Shown: positions 25,301 through 40,067, counted from the stretch's first letter. The stretch is 64,000 nt of DNA from Pristionchus mayeri (GCA_036245805.1 BTRK01000003.1:29467215-29531214); one strand, 5' to 3'. Program-made: numbers and translations. The notes: generated by a model not told the origin, from the sequence alone.

Positions 25301-27146
25301 GAATACTGTAAATGCAGGAACAAGCCAAGTACCGTCGACTCGTGCAGCGAGTGTACGACGTGCGTGCTACCCATCTGGACGACAAGGCCACCCCACTGAT
25401 TGTGAGTTTATGGACATGCATTTCATCGCCTCGTAGTCATAGATTAGCTACTTTTATTGACTCGGAACCATTATGTATTTGTTTCTCACCGAGAGCAATG
25501 AAAAATTCTGTTTATGGACCAGTCATAGGCGATAGAAGCTGAGTGTCACTTTTCATTTCCTTACTTTCTCACCTTCTAACCTGTTGGGAAAGTAGGAAGT
25601 ATAAAGGGAACAGGCCCGCTCCCCATCGTTGACGACGAGGCCATCATCATTGATCGTTGCAGGACTCGATGCCCTCGGACATCAAGTCTCTGCTCGAATC
25701 GCTCTCCTCAGACGTCCGCAGACTCTTCTCCAAGACAAAGGTGGCTATTCGTAAAAAAAAAAGATTTTGACTATTGGTCGGAACCGCATTTTTTTGTATG
25801 ATGCTGCTCTTGTAATACATATTTCTAGGCAAATACTCCGTGTATCACGCTAGCATTTTATAGTTTCATACAAATTATATGAGACGGTATAGTCGGCGTT
25901 GGGTGCCGATTTCTCGTGTAACTTGAATTGACTACCATGATTAAGCAATTCTGTGAAATCATTGTAATTTTCTCGAAGCACTGTAACTGGCCCGAGACTA
26001 ATCGATATGCTTTCCAGTCCGAACTCGAAAGTCGTCTGCTTGATGTGGAGCAGGAGACAAGACAGTACGTGTCTTTACATTTGGGCTGATAAATTAGTTG
26101 ATTTGTAAACAAAAATGTACATCTAAAAACCTAGTGCTCATGGGGATTTGAGAGCGCGAGCCTATATTTAAAGATTTGCAATGATAAGACTAAATTGAAG
26201 GCTGGTGGAGGACGAGCGTCGCCTCAACGACGAGGACGCCCGCGTCGAGAAGGAGAACAGGGCAGAGGAAGTGGCCATGGAGAAGGAGGACAGACAGAGG
26301 TGGGGAGGGGACGATGGGGAATCAGGGACTATAGTCACGATGAAGCCAGATCAAGGAGGGTGTGGGGGAAATCTATAGTGATGCGGATCAATAGAATTTG
26401 AATAAATGATTCGGGCTTCAGTTACGGTACATGATGTTAGTTATCGATGAATGCATCATTCGCTGTCAGGATGATGGAGCGTGCGGAGTGGGAGCGGGAG
26501 ATCAGTCTGAAGGAGCGAGAGAAGCAAGCAGCAGAGGTCGAGAAGGACACCATCCTCGGATCCCAGAAGGAGGTACGGTAGATCGATAATCGATGGGAAA
26601 AGCAGTGGATTACGGTATTCAAAGGTTACGGTAGCAGTTTTGATTTGTAGATCGGTCAGCTGAAGCAGGAGGTGCACGCGGCGGAGTTGGATCTGGAGGA
26701 GGCAAGGGGAAAGTGCAAGGCAAAGAAGGTGTGTGGGCAGGAGGATTAGGAATAACTATAATGATTTAATAATAATATTTGTTTTTAAGGAATATAATGT
26801 AGGACATGATTTGAATGTTTCTACTTTCACTATCACTTGATACGGATGTTTTCTCTCCAGGCGGAGTTCGACATCAAGCTCGAGGAGCGCATGAACAAGC
26901 AGATTGAGATCCTCGAGACGAAGATTCTGCCTGTGAGTCTTCCCTAGCCGTCCTTATTCTGCCTTAGCTGTCCTTACCAGACCTTATTCTTAAGGATGAT
27001 AAGTCCTTACGATAATGATTTTACGATCAAAGTAAGGCCTCGTCTTGCAGAGACGGCAGTTCGTCGAGGAGGAAATTAGCAAGCTGGAGAACTTCAACAA
27101 GGAGAGAGCGAAGAAGAATGAGAATAAGAAGAAGGCGATGGCTTAA
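22352..27146 (+). CDS. ndc-80: Kinetochore protein NDC80/HEC1
   Basis: Exons run from 22352-22419, 22466-22568 and 22662-22730 through to the last exon ending in TAA at 27146, about 22 exons with consistent phases. The protein is about 610 residues, between worm and human lengths. NDC80 is the microtubule-binding subunit of the NDC80 complex at outer kinetochores. The first ~57 residues form a basic Ser-rich tail (RRSSSVFGG), as expected for the Aurora B-regulated tail. A calponin-homology domain follows: DKRNLQGSKMEMIKKIV, PTRRKFLEIFAYIYG, IIRIFKNLGYPVTIKN, SLGAPNSWPHLLGALTWLIE. The remainder is coiled coil rich in Glu/Lys, ending KKNENKKKAMA. The ATG abuts TCATCAG, consistent with trans-splicing. 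No break was seen. Confidence 0.96.
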
Positions 27147-27410
27147 TGATCTCCCCTCAGCATGTACATTCCACCCTCATCTCTTATTTCCCCCCATTGA
27201 CTTTACCTACTCAGTTGTTACTTTATTGGTGCCCTATTAGATACCCTAATAGCAAGCAGGCATTGCAAAACGGGTTCCTTGAAATTGTTGTAAAGCTACC
27301 TATCGATAAAGATTTATTCTGTCAAGGAGCACGCAGAATATCCCAACTTGTCGTTACTATCGAATCCTCATACCGTTGAGGGAGAGAGATGGGAGTAAAG
27401 AAGGAGAGTA

Positions 27411-28756
27411 CAGTCGCGTCGGAAAGTCACCGGGCACTTTTTGAATTTATTGCAACTTTTTGCCCAGGAAAGGCATCATACTGACACTAAGGTATGATGT
27501 ACCGAATTCATCGGACATTATCGTCATGGTATTATGGCACGACGTCATTGCTTAGTTATTGCGTAGTGATGTCGCAATCAATATGCACTTTTTCAAAACG
27601 GCATTATTCTTACATAGATTTTTCCTGCTTGCCAAACTTTCTGAGGTTGGAGATATGACCGAGGCCTACCCAGAATAAATTTTTGAAAGTGCAGCGCGGT
27701 CGCACATTTGCTGCAGCCGTGCTGCAAAAACAGGGTCCGAAATTCAGATCTCGGCTTCTAGACTAGCTGGAGTCTCGTGCAAGCACCAAAATGATCGTAA
27801 TCACAATTCCAGATGATCCTGAGAATATGAACATGATCGGTCAACATTTGCCCTCAGGGCAACAAAAAATCACTTTTTTGCAAGCTCATTTTTTGGACAT
27901 TCATAACTTTGTGGGCAGTTTCTGGAAAAATCTGGTTTTTGTGTGAGAATGTTCAAAATGTATTAAAGATATGATGCCCAACTTTTTAGAATGTTTGAAT
28001 AACTTTCCTTCCCGCGGCTACCATTTTTCGGAGCGATACTCGGGTCGGGAAACACCATGTTTACGCACTCTCGTCGTCTGCACTCTCTCGCACATAGGGT
28101 GTAAAAAAGGTGTCTCCCGACCCTACTATCCCTCCGAAAAAATGGTCGCCGCGGGCAGGAAAGTTATCCAAACATTCTAAAAGGTTGTGCGTCATATCTT
28201 TAATACATTTTGAACATTCTCACATAAAAATCAGATTTTTCCAGAAACTACCCACAAAGTTATAAAGTCCAAAAAATGAGCATGCACAAAAGTGATTTTT
28301 TGGTGCCCTGCGGTCAAATGTTGACCGACCTTTTTCATATTCTCAGGATCAACGGGAAATGTAATTACGATCATTTTGATGCTTTGAACGAGTCTTTAGC
28401 TAGTCTAGAAGCCGAGATCTGAATTTCGGACCCTGTTGTTGCAGCACGGCTGCAGCCAATGTGCGACCGCGCTGCACTTTCAAAAATTTATTCTGGGTAG
28501 GCCTCGGTCATATCCCCAACCTCAGAAAATTTGGCTAGCAGGAAAAAATCTATGTAAGAATAATGCCGTTTTGAAAAAGTGCATATTGATTGCGTCATCA
28601 CTAGGCAATAACTAAGCAATGACATCATGCCATAATACCATGACCATAATGTCCGATGATTTAGGTACGTCATACCTTAGTACCAGTATGAAACCTTTCC
28701 TGGGCAAAACGTTGCAAAAAATTCAAAAAGTGCCCGCTGACTTTCCGGCGCGACTG
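27411..28756. mobile_element. Foldback DNA element between ndc-80 and SMARCAL1
   Basis: Ends are CAGTCGCGTCGGAAAGTCACC on the left and GACTTTCCGGCGCGACTG on the right, flanked by TA on both sides (27409-27410 and 28757-28758), as for Tc1/mariner-type insertions. The arms of about 620 bp are inverted repeats around a centre near 28080. No transposase ORF. It ends 141 bp before the SMARCAL1 start codon. Confidence 0.85.
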
Positions 28757-28897
28757 TAGATGTCAAGATAGGAAGATTGCCAAAAGTAGTCTTCTATTTC
28801 GCAATAATTGTGTTGTTTCTGTACGAACCTGTGAAAACACTGGGGGGGACGTTTTTGTTCTCATCGATCAGTTCTCAATCGATCGATCGTCATCTAG

Positions 28898-31800
28898 ATG
28901 CTTCCCTCCTCCCGTCCGCCCCTCACAGAGGAGCAGAAGGCGAGGATCGCGGCCAATCGAGCCAAAGCCATCGAGAAACAGGTTGGTGAACAGGGATGGT
29001 TGGATTATGAATGGGGAAAGATTGTTTTTTCTGATAATAATTGCGTTCTTGCATCGTACAAGTGGACACTAAGCCTACTTTTAAACGGAAACTCTTGTAC
29101 TACGAGAGTCTGAGTTGAGAGATAGTCGAGCCTTCCTTCTTGGCTCCTAGTCATATGGGGGTTGACTAGTGACACTCAGACCATAGGTTCATCTTTGATT
29201 CAAAAATAATCTCCTTCTTTCCCTTACGTGCTACCTCCCCCCTCTTTTTTGGATTGGATTCGTAACTGTATTGAGGGCGCCGATAATGAGTAGTGTATGG
29301 TCTGAGAATGGAGCTTGAAAATTGCTACCCCGTTTCACCTTTTCACCGATTGAATCTCACATTCAGGCCCTCACAGCCGACGAGAAAGCACGAATCGCCG
29401 CGAACAGAGCGAGAGCAATCCAGCTACAGGTTATTATTTAATTGATTATTATTTATCTCTTTATTTTTTAGGCAAGCAGTACCAATTCGATCGTGATTTA
29501 TGAATAGGAATAAGTAGTACTGTGAGAACAGAATGCGTAGTCCGTGGTGTGGTGGGCGAGAGCTATCACATTTTGTTGTATTACTCGCGGAACTTTTTTT
29601 CTCCCGCGTTCCGCAAGTAATACAACAAAATGTGATAACTCTCGCACACCACATCACGGACTACGCATTCTGTTCTCATAGTAGGAATTGAAAGAACTGT
29701 GAATCCCAGTTTTGAAGTAATCTTGTTTAAACAACCGTTCAGGCTCTCAAGGCATCTGGAGGTGCTACGGGCAGCGGCGAAAGTGCGACTGCAGCTACCG
29801 TACCCATCGGTATGTTCACAGAGCAGCAGCCAATTGGTATATTTAGAGAACAATCAATGGGAGCGGTAAATGGAAGCTGAAAAAATATTATTATTTCGTC
29901 TCGTTATCGCTTAAGAACGTCCCAACGTTCCTCGGCGATAAATGCAATCGAATATTAGTGTGTGTAGACTAATAGAGCATGCTTCTTACAATGCGACTGG
30001 AACCGTATCCTAGATGCTTACTAGAGAGGGCGAGGAGGGACCCTACGAGACCAAGGAGCGAGAGCCGACTGGCGAGTGGGAGGAGACTAGTGCCCTCCTC
30101 CCTCTCTCCACTCGCACTCTCTCCCTTGCTCCCCCTAGGATGCAACGGTCTAGATCGACTTGGTAGATTTTGGTACCACAAGTCCTTCATTATCAAGAGA
30201 AACTAGTAGTTATCAATGAGACAACGTAAAATTAGAATAAAAATTTAAATTTCCTCTTCTGAAATTAAATATGTGTAAAGTAAAACAAAGAAAAAGGTAA
30301 AAAGGAAAATCTGAAATTGTTTATTTGCTTCTAAAATCGATAGACAACGCGTTAAAAGAGTTGAGAACACGATTACAGCAGTCTCTCGTCCGCCGCAGCC
30401 TCCCCCTGCGGCAGCTGCGACAATCTCTGCCCCATCGGCTACCTTCGCCGCTGCTGCAGCCCGACCGGTGCAGCAGCAGGCGCTGCCGGTGCGATCGGCG
30501 TCGCTGAACGATGCCCCGCAGCAGTCGATGCCCGCGCCAATCAGAACGTACACTGGTCAGTCTCGTCTGTCTTCCTCTTGATCCTTCTCATCATTGCGAA
30601 ATGCGCGATAATTGGGTAGTCCAACTAGTAGTCATTGTCTCATTCCGAGCACTGAATAGTGGATGCGAGGTAATATGCAACTTTGAAGTTATTGACAAAT
30701 TCAAAATTTGCTTGGAAGATTCTCGTCCCACTAGGTCTACTTTACCAAATGAATCCGGGGTTTATTAATCGAATGGGTATCAGATTTGTTAAATATATTA
30801 AATTTTGCGAAGGTAAAGATGCATTGATAATTAGTCTACGAAATTTGTTTCTTCTCTATTTAAAGTTTAAATAATAGTAATAACAATAACAATAATAATA
30901 CAATGGCAGGTCCGCTGACTGCCGAGCAGGAGGCGCAGCGACTGAAGAACAGACAGGAGGCGATGGCGAAGCAGGTTGCTGCACGGGCTGCAGACGAGGC
31001 GAAGAAGGCTGCTGCTGCAGGCGCTGCAGGTAGAATGCAGATTTATTGATTAACGAGTAGGTCAGAGACCACCTTGAGCACCTTCTTGAGTACAAGTAAA
31101 CAAAGTTAGTATGCGATTGTTTATTGCTAGACGTAATTATGGCCCAGACAAACCAAAGGAAAGTATGCATAAAGTAGATTGAGAGCAGTGACCACTGTGA
31201 CAGTAGAAAGATCAAAGATAATTGTTCAGTCCCGCCCCCGACCACTGGCTACTCTTCCCACTCTTCACTCGGCATGGGAGCAGCACACTCTTCTGTCTCG
31301 ACAACCGTAAGTATCGCTATTTCCCGTATGTTTATTGTGCTTTTTAACCAATGGGATCATACATTCCCGGTCCTGGAACATTACGTTGATTTGCCAGGTC
31401 CCGAAGTGGGTAGAAACGAGTATTCAACGTTTTAGAAAGTGGGTCGAATGGGGTACCTTGCGCATTATCTTATACTCTTAATAAGTATTTCTATACCAAT
31501 AATGAGGTTGTAGCTAGACCCGGTAACTAAATCATGCGATGGACAATGTCCCTCAGTGTCTATGTCTGAATGGAATATTTGTTATTTTAATATTTGGGAC
31601 AGGATTACCCATACCTCACGCGCAGAGCAGGAATTGGGAATGTGCGAACCTTTGTTTTCGATATTTCCAATTCAACCCGGCATTTTTGTACGTCTGAAAT
31701 TCCGTATGGGAACTCATTCCCCGAGTGCATTTAGTAGATGCTACTGCCCATGGCCGAATAAAAGAGAGAAGGCAAATTACTTGCTCTGGTTGCAGTTCCG

Positions 31801-34800
31801 TTTGCAGCTCAACATGACAGCAGCACCCCCGGTAGTCCCTGCAGCAGCTCCTCCCCCGACAGTGATCGCACCCAAGATCCCCTTCATGAGGTACGACTGG
31901 TTTGTTTTGATTAATTTAAGGTCTTCCACATAACGCAAATATACACATAGTTTAGAAACAATCAATCACCAGGCTCTTCCACTTGTTGACCCTTTAATAT
32001 TGAATCGTCTCTGAACCTTTTGAAAGTTTGGAAGTACCCACTGGGTACTACCCAGATTCGGTAGTCGGACAATATCACGCGTGTCGCGTAAGGTTCGAAT
32101 AAATCCTGGTACATTGGAAAAGTTGAAATTGGCCTCTGAGCAGTTTTTAATAGCCCATATGGTCCCTCAACAGAAACCAACAAGTCTTGTTCCATATCTC
32201 CATCCTCGACGATGTGAGACGTCGTCAAAGTCGACGGATTCCGAAATTTGCCTTTTTTGGAGGCATGATGCTCGGCCTACAGGGGTCTAGTAGCACGAGA
32301 AGAAAATTGTCCGCACCAAATTTCATGGAGATTAAGCCTGTACTAATGGTTCATCGATATGATCATTATTATTTTCATAAATCGAATAAAATAATTGATT
32401 TTTGCACTTTTTTAGTACCAGTGAATTTTTTGGCTCAATTGATAGAGCTCGATGAGACGAATCGAATGGTATGCTGAATGCCATTTCTAAAAGAGTGAGA
32501 AAGATGCGAAAATCGCTTTACTAGATTCTCGAAAATCCGGTTGACCCTCTGGCGGAGAGAGTCGACCTTTGATCTACCCTCTACTGTCGCCCGTGCGATC
32601 GATTTTATCTTTGTTTTTTGATTGATTATGATTGTAAATCATGCCATTGATGAAATTTATTAGCTGCTAACATTCATACTGCTAAACGATATTCCATAAT
32701 CATTAATAATTGTATTACATGTGCTATCAACCTCCATCCAATTCTAGTTTTTTTGGTTATTTGAAGAATTTGAAATGCTGAAATTCCGGGGCAATGATTT
32801 GATTTTATTTTTTTCAGGAGCAACGTGCAGGCGGAGTTTTCAGTGCACTCTGTGGATCGATTCAGAGTCACCCTCACGCCCTATCTTCGATCCATCACCG
32901 ACGCCCTGCGAACAGTCCCGTCGCGAATGTGAGTGATACGATAATATCGATCGATCGATTGTCAATAACTGCCGGGATATACGATAGATTACATAATCTT
33001 CCTGCCTAGATGGGACGACAAGACTCGATCGAACACCTTCCTCTTCTCCGACCTCAACACCGTGTATAGTGTGCTGTCGAGGATTGAGGTGACTTGCGAA
33101 ATGATCATAGTAAACATGTAAACTTATGCTGGCTTCCGTGATATAGCAAGTTCTTTGTAACTTTATGTTAATCATGTGCGCTAGCAAGGGGATTGGGTTA
33201 AAATGGTTTATCGGCTGTGTATCAGGACATAAAAATGAATAAAGTGAGCCACTGATGTTTAAATTACTGTATTCTATTTAACATAATGAAATGTGTTGAG
33301 GATGCGAACGTGCACGTGATTCGACTGCCCGAGAACGTGGTGAGGATTCTGACGAAGAAGGACAAAGGAGGAAGGGAGAAGGTTCGAACTCCCTACTATT
33401 AGTATATCATACTTTTCGGCGGATTTTAATCAAAATCAATAAAATATGAGAATTCAGACACAGTTACAGTTACAGTTAGTGGCAGTTACTTTTATCTATT
33501 AGCGCTGACTTAGCAATGTTTTCCCAGTGTTGCAGGCGATTAAAAAAATCAAATGTAACAAAGTGGGCATTCAGACACATATCAATCCGACGGGCGACCT
33601 CACATCGGGCATCGATCCAGGCCTTCTGAGCAAGTTGTTCCCCTACCAGCGGAAGGGAGTGGAGTAAGTAAATTGTATCTAAATGAAAAGCTACTTATTA
33701 TCTCATTCTGGTACGATTATTGTGCTTTCCTAATCGTGAGAAAAACAGTTACATGTATGATTTAGTTGAATGAATTGTTTCGTGTATGATACTTACATGC
33801 GATTCGTCAGTTTTTTCAATGAGAGATAACTATGCAGATTCGGCATTCGGAAGGGCGGTCGATGCATGATAGCTGATGAGATGGGACTGGGCAAGAGCAT
33901 CCAGGCATTGGCCATTGCGAGGTATTCAGCATAGATAGTTTAGTAGGTAAAAGAGAGAGGAGTTATTGAAAAGGAGTTACGGTTGTCGAATCAAAATTTG
34001 CTTTGTTTCCTTCGATTTTTGTGATTTCCCGTTTTGTGAGCGAGGTGGCAGTTTTGCGTTCCAAACATCAGTCAATACATTAACCACACCTCTCGAGTTC
34101 AATTTCGTTGCCGGATTCACTTTTGAAATTTTCTTAAATATATTTCTAACCGTTTTTGACACCGTATAAAATCTATCTACAGTCGCGCTCATAAGTGAGT
34201 GCGCACTTTTTCAATACTTTGTAACTTTTAGCCCAGGAAAAATATCATTTTGACACTAAGGTATGTTGTACCAAATTCATTGGAGATTATTACCATGGTA
34301 TTTGGCCATGACGTAATTGCCCTGTTATTGCGTAGTGATGACACAATCAAACTGTACTTTTTCAAAACGGCATTCTTACATGGATTTTTTCCAACTCGCC
34401 AAACTTTCTAAGGTTAGAGATATGCTCGGGACCTACCCAGAAAAAAAATTTGAAGTTGCTGCACATTTGCAGCAGCCTTGCTGCAAAAACAAGGTCTGAA
34501 ATTTCAAACTCAGCTCCTAGACTAGCTAGAGACTCGATCAAAACGACAAAATGATCGCCATCATGAGTAGATTTGATGCTGGGAATATGAAAACAATATA
34601 TCATAATTTTCCCTCAGGGCATGAAAAAATCACTCTTTTGCATGACCATATTTTGGACTTTCATAACTTTATGGGAAAGTTAGGTAAAAATCCGTTTTTT
34701 TGCATAGGAATGTTCAAAATGTATTGGAGACCGGATTACCAACTTTTTAGAGTGATTGGACATCTTTCCTGCCCGCGGCGTGCGTTTTTCGGAGGTATAC

Positions 34801-37800
34801 GGAAAACACCCTATTTACCCCAATGGCGAGAGAGTACTGACGGTGAGAGTGCGTAAAGAGGGTGTTTTCCGCTCCTAGTATACCTCCGAAAAACGCACGC
34901 CGCGGGCAGGAAAGATGTCCAATCACTCTAAAAAGTTGATAATCCGGTCTCCAATACATTTTGAACATTCCTATGCAAAAACCAGATTTTTACCTAACTT
35001 TCCCATAAAGTTATGAAAGTCCAAAATATGATCATGCAAAAAAGTTATTTTTTCATGTCCTGAGGGAAAATTATGATATATTGTTTTCATATTCCCAGCA
35101 TCAAATCTACTCATGATGGCGATCATTTTGGCGTTTTGATCGAGTCTCTAGCTAGTCTAGGAGCTGACCATTGTTGATTAATTAACAGGACTGATGAAAT
35201 TAAATTGCATGGAAGCAGTTCAACGATAACTCGCACAAAACATCTCTTCATACTGCTGTTATCAAACCTCACCGGAATCACCCTTATTTTTTTCAATCTG
35301 TTATTGTTAATTTAAGCTGATTGTAAATGTAAAATTATGAGGATGAGGAAAAATTTTTCATTATCGTTATTGCGTTCCTAAAAATCTGGGTGGTCTTGCA
35401 GGTACTACCGTGCCGACTTCCCGCTGGCAATTGTCTGTCCAGCGTCTGTTAAGAGCGCCTGGAAGGGGGTATTCCATTTAATTAATTATGATATTTCAAA
35501 TTTTATTGCGCATAAAATGTACCATGCATTGAATACTTCTGTCCAAGCAACAATTATACATTGTCCGCAAAACCAGAAAAGCGCGGGCAGTGTGATACCA
35601 TTCAAGAAGTCCAGATTGTAAACTGTAAGCATCGAGCTAATAATTTGCATTTGTTTCCAGCAAATCGAGCGTTTCTGCCCGGCGATCAATGAAAATCTCT
35701 ACATCATGGAGAAGGAGAAGGTAGGTTCTTGTTTCAGCCATCGATTTTATGTTCTTTTTAAAAATACAAGTAACATCTTGTTCAAAATTTATATATTCTA
35801 ATATTTACACTGTTTATTCCTTCCACGCCATTTTAAGAGTTAATCAAATAATGTTTTTTGATGAACGATCGATCAATTCAGGAGCCCCTTCCGGGTGTCT
35901 CTACGTCCAACACTGTGATCATCATGAGCTACGACTTCCTGGGCAAGAGGTGGCTTCTTTATTCTCGCTTGACTTATGCAGAATGTTGTGGACGAAAGTA
36001 TTAAAAAATACGTTAAAATGACCAGTAGTAATTTGAGTGGAAACTCAAATGGACTTATTGGGTAGGGCTTAAAGTTACCCAACAAGGACGGAATTGACCC
36101 ATTATTTTTTGTCCTCCATCGAATAGCCGATGATTGAATTAGTATAGAATGAATATACAAAATGCTAAAAATCAATAATGGCCTCAAGGGAAAGCCGGAA
36201 ATGATCCGCGCTCTCTCACTTTTGCATACTCTCTCGTGCACGCGACGGGATCAGGGTGAGATCAGGGTTTCCTCCTTGTTGGGTAACTTTAAGTACTGCC
36301 GTCATTGTTAGTTTCGTATGTGAGTAAAAACTGGTTAATTTTTTATCTTACTCTCTCCAGAATGGACGACCTCACGAAGGCTGGCTACGGCGTCTGGATC
36401 TTCGACGAGTCTCACTACCTCAAGGACATCAAGTCCAAGCGAACCAAGGCTTCCGTCGCGGTTACGGTACGAGTTTTTAATGATCGGTGTTATTCGCGAG
36501 TTCGAAGAGAAGGCAGAAAACACTCTTCCAATGTGAGAGATCGTCATATTTGTGTAAATGAGAGTTCACAGCGAAAGCTGACAAATATGGGCTCGAACAG
36601 CAGTTTCATATCCGATAAAATTATTATATTTTAAGAAAAAGGCGAATCGGGTGATTCTCCTCTCTGGGACGCCCGCGCTTTCTCGACCTGCCGAATTGTT
36701 CACTCAGATCAGACTCATCGATCCCTAGTACGTGTTCCTTTACTCTTCTTATAATTCAATATTGATTGTATGATCAAATATCGATTTGATCCATTTTCTT
36801 TTACTTTTTGCTTGCTCTTGCTGAGCACTGTTTTTATATTTGAATTAAATATAAATAATGCAATAACTATTGGGGTGTCCGGAAAGTTCGTATAATGCTT
36901 CGGAAAAAAGTCAGTTCGCAATCAAATGCAGTGATTGCGCAATCTGTTTGTCAACAATGTATTGCATCATTCTGACGTTGAGTAGTGAGAGGATTTAATC
37001 AGTCTCCTAGTTGCTACATTGATTCTTGTGATGGACTCCCATCTCTACCTCCGAGCAGTTTTACTTCATTACTACCGTCTTGGCCGATCCGTGAAGGAGG
37101 CCCACTCTGCCCTGGCCCAGTCGGAAGGAGCTGACGCCCCCTCCATACCCTTCTGCTATAAGTGGTTCTTCCGCTTCAAGAAAGGGGAGTTTGGTCTCGA
37201 TGATCAACCCCGCTCTGGACGCCCTCCCTCCCTCGATCAGCCTCTCGTTCTCCGCACACTGAAGCGCAAGCCCATGGCCAGAGTGCGTGAGTTGAAAAAG
37301 GATACTGGTACTCCCAGATCAACGGTGTCCGATATCCTCCATCGATCTGGGAAGAAGCCGAAACTCCCACAAGTGATTCCCCATGACCTCTCCCCCGAAC
37401 AGCTGAAAAATCGTGTTCAAGTCTGTCGGGAATTACTCCATCGTAGATCCAATCTTCGATGGGTCAATTCCATCATCGCTACAGATGAGAAGTGGATCAC
37501 GTACGATAACCCTGTGAGGAGACTGCAATGGATGGATGCAGATGAGAAGCCCACGCCCGTCCCGAAGAAGGAAGAGCACGGAAAGAAGGAACTCCTCTGC
37601 TTCTTCTTCTCAGTGCTCGAGGAATCGAGGCCCTGCCCAATCGCTGGAGGGAGGTAGTGAGAAAGAAGGGGGCATACATTGGTCACTGAGAATTGTAAAG
37701 CATTGAATAAAAAATAAAAACAAAAAAATTATACGAACTTTCAGGACACCCAATAATTAAATTGCAGTCTGTTCACGAGCCAGAAGGACTTCCAGATTCG

Positions 37801-40031
37801 CTACTGTGACGGGCAGGAGACGAATTGGGGATTCCAGGTTGGGGTTTCCTTCTATTTTCCGATGAATTTTGATTTTTATGAACCAAGTGCACACATTATT
37901 GTGGATCTACAATCTCATGCCTTTATTAGATCCATATAAAAATATGTATATTAAGGCGAAAGGTGCGACGAATAGTGAGGAGCTATCGATGATCCTGCAG
38001 AATCGACTCATGATACGGTAGGGATACTGTAGTCAATGCTCACTGTAGTTTTTGTTAACTGTTGATAATGTTGATCAAAAGCTTTATTGGAAATGCGCTT
38101 TATGCCAGATTGCATTGATAAGAAATCGTAAACTGTGTACTGTATCCGTACGCCAATCGATAATTGCAGTCGACTCAAATCGGAGGTGCTCACAGAACTG
38201 CCTTCCAAGATTCGAGAAGTTCGATTTTTAGTTCTTTTAAAATTAAAATATTTTTATTCTTCTTTTTATTATTCCTCGCTTAAAACATGGACAAAAGCTA
38301 GTGAAAAATCGGCCTAAACTTACTGGAATTTTCCTCTTGAAGGAGAAAACTTCTCAGAAAAGTATACCCCCTGATTCAGGTTATTTACTTGAAATCGGGC
38401 GATATTTCCTCGCGAATCGACAAGACTCGACTCACATCCTCGAGGGCATTCGACAAGGGAACATTCGTGAGTTGGAGCAGAATTATTATTTTATACCCTA
38501 TGCCATTAGATGATCAACTTCAAAGATTTCTCCTCTCAATGTCGTAACCTTGAAACATCTAATGTTCGGGTCGCGTATTTGCTCGAAGAGGATATATATT
38601 TTTCTTTCCTTTATTGAAACCTAGAATCACCTAGAATCCGAACGACGAGAGTCTGCTCGAGTACTACTCGCACACGGGAACTGCCAAGGTAAGGGAATTC
38701 TTTGATCTTTAGTACCAACACAAGACGCTTCCGTCGAAATTTAACCATCACGCAATGACTTTTTTCTCTTGTTTAAATAAATTTCCTCACTGCACCTTAT
38801 ATTAATTATAATATATATATATATATACAGTATCGCCGGAAAGTATTCGGCCACATATTACTTCTTCTGTAGTTTTTGAACCAGGCTAGATATTGATCTG
38901 AAACTTTACCTGGATGTAGCAAATTCAATGGAGATTACGGTGCTCTTATTGCTAACTTATGCAAATTTCTGGTTGTTGCGTAGTGATGACGCAATCGCAG
39001 TCCACTTTTTCGAAAAATTATATTTCTCTGTAGAAATTTTCTATAGCTGCCTAACTTTCTGAGTGTTGAGAACCATCCATGGAGTACCCAGAAAACAAAT
39101 TTCAAGTTGCTGCAAAATCGCATATGCTTGCTGCACTTGCTGCAAATTTGATGCCGCAAACTCATAACTTCGCTCCTAGACCAGATAGAGAATCGTGCTA
39201 GGACGCTAAATGATCCTTATCATGTCCCTAAATGATCCAGAAAGTTTGGTGCCGATTGATCTTCGTTTGCCCTCAGGGCACTAAAAAGTCACTTTTTTGG
39301 ATGACTCAAGTTTGGGGGTGTACAATTCCAAGGGTGAATTTGCATAAAATGTGGTTCCTAGGCAGGAAGGTGCAAAAACCACCAAAGATTCGATTCCCAA
39401 CTTTTGATGGAGCTGGCTTCACTTTCCGGGCCGTAGCGAACGATTTACGGACGCGCGCTCATTTCGGAACGCACCCTCTCTCTTCGCGCCGCTCTCTCAC
39501 CACTCTCTCGCCCTGTAGAGAAAACGCGCGCGCTCGAGGGGGTGCGCGTCCGTAAATCGTTCGCTACGACCCGGAAAGTGAAGCCAGCTCCACCAAAAGT
39601 TGGGAATCGAATCTTTGGTGGTTTTTGCACCTTCCTGCCCAGGAACCACTTTTTATGCAAATTCACCCTTGGAATTGTACACCCCCAAACTTGAGTCATC
39701 CAAAAAAGTGACTTTTTAGTGCCCTGAGGGCAAACGAAGATCAATCGGCACCTAACTTTCAGGATCATTTAGGGACATGATAAGAATAATTTTGGGGCCT
39801 AGCACGATTCTCTAGCTGGTCTAGGAGTGAAGTTATGAGTTTGCGGCATCAAATTTGGAGCAAGTTCAGCAAGCATATATATACGAATAATTACCGTAAT
39901 GTAATGAATAATGAATAATTACCGTAATACCCATTGAATTTGCTACCTCCAGTTAAACTTTCATTTCAATAACTAGCCTGGTTCAAAAACTACAGAAGAA
40001 ATAAAAAGTCGCCGAATACTTTCCGGCGATA

Positions 40032-40067
<36 letters not shown>

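Noticed and set aside
29979..30206. ORFs on both strands in a SMARCAL1 intron
   Set aside because: Mirror ORFs in GA/CT-rich DNA are compositional; no splice signals link them to the gene.
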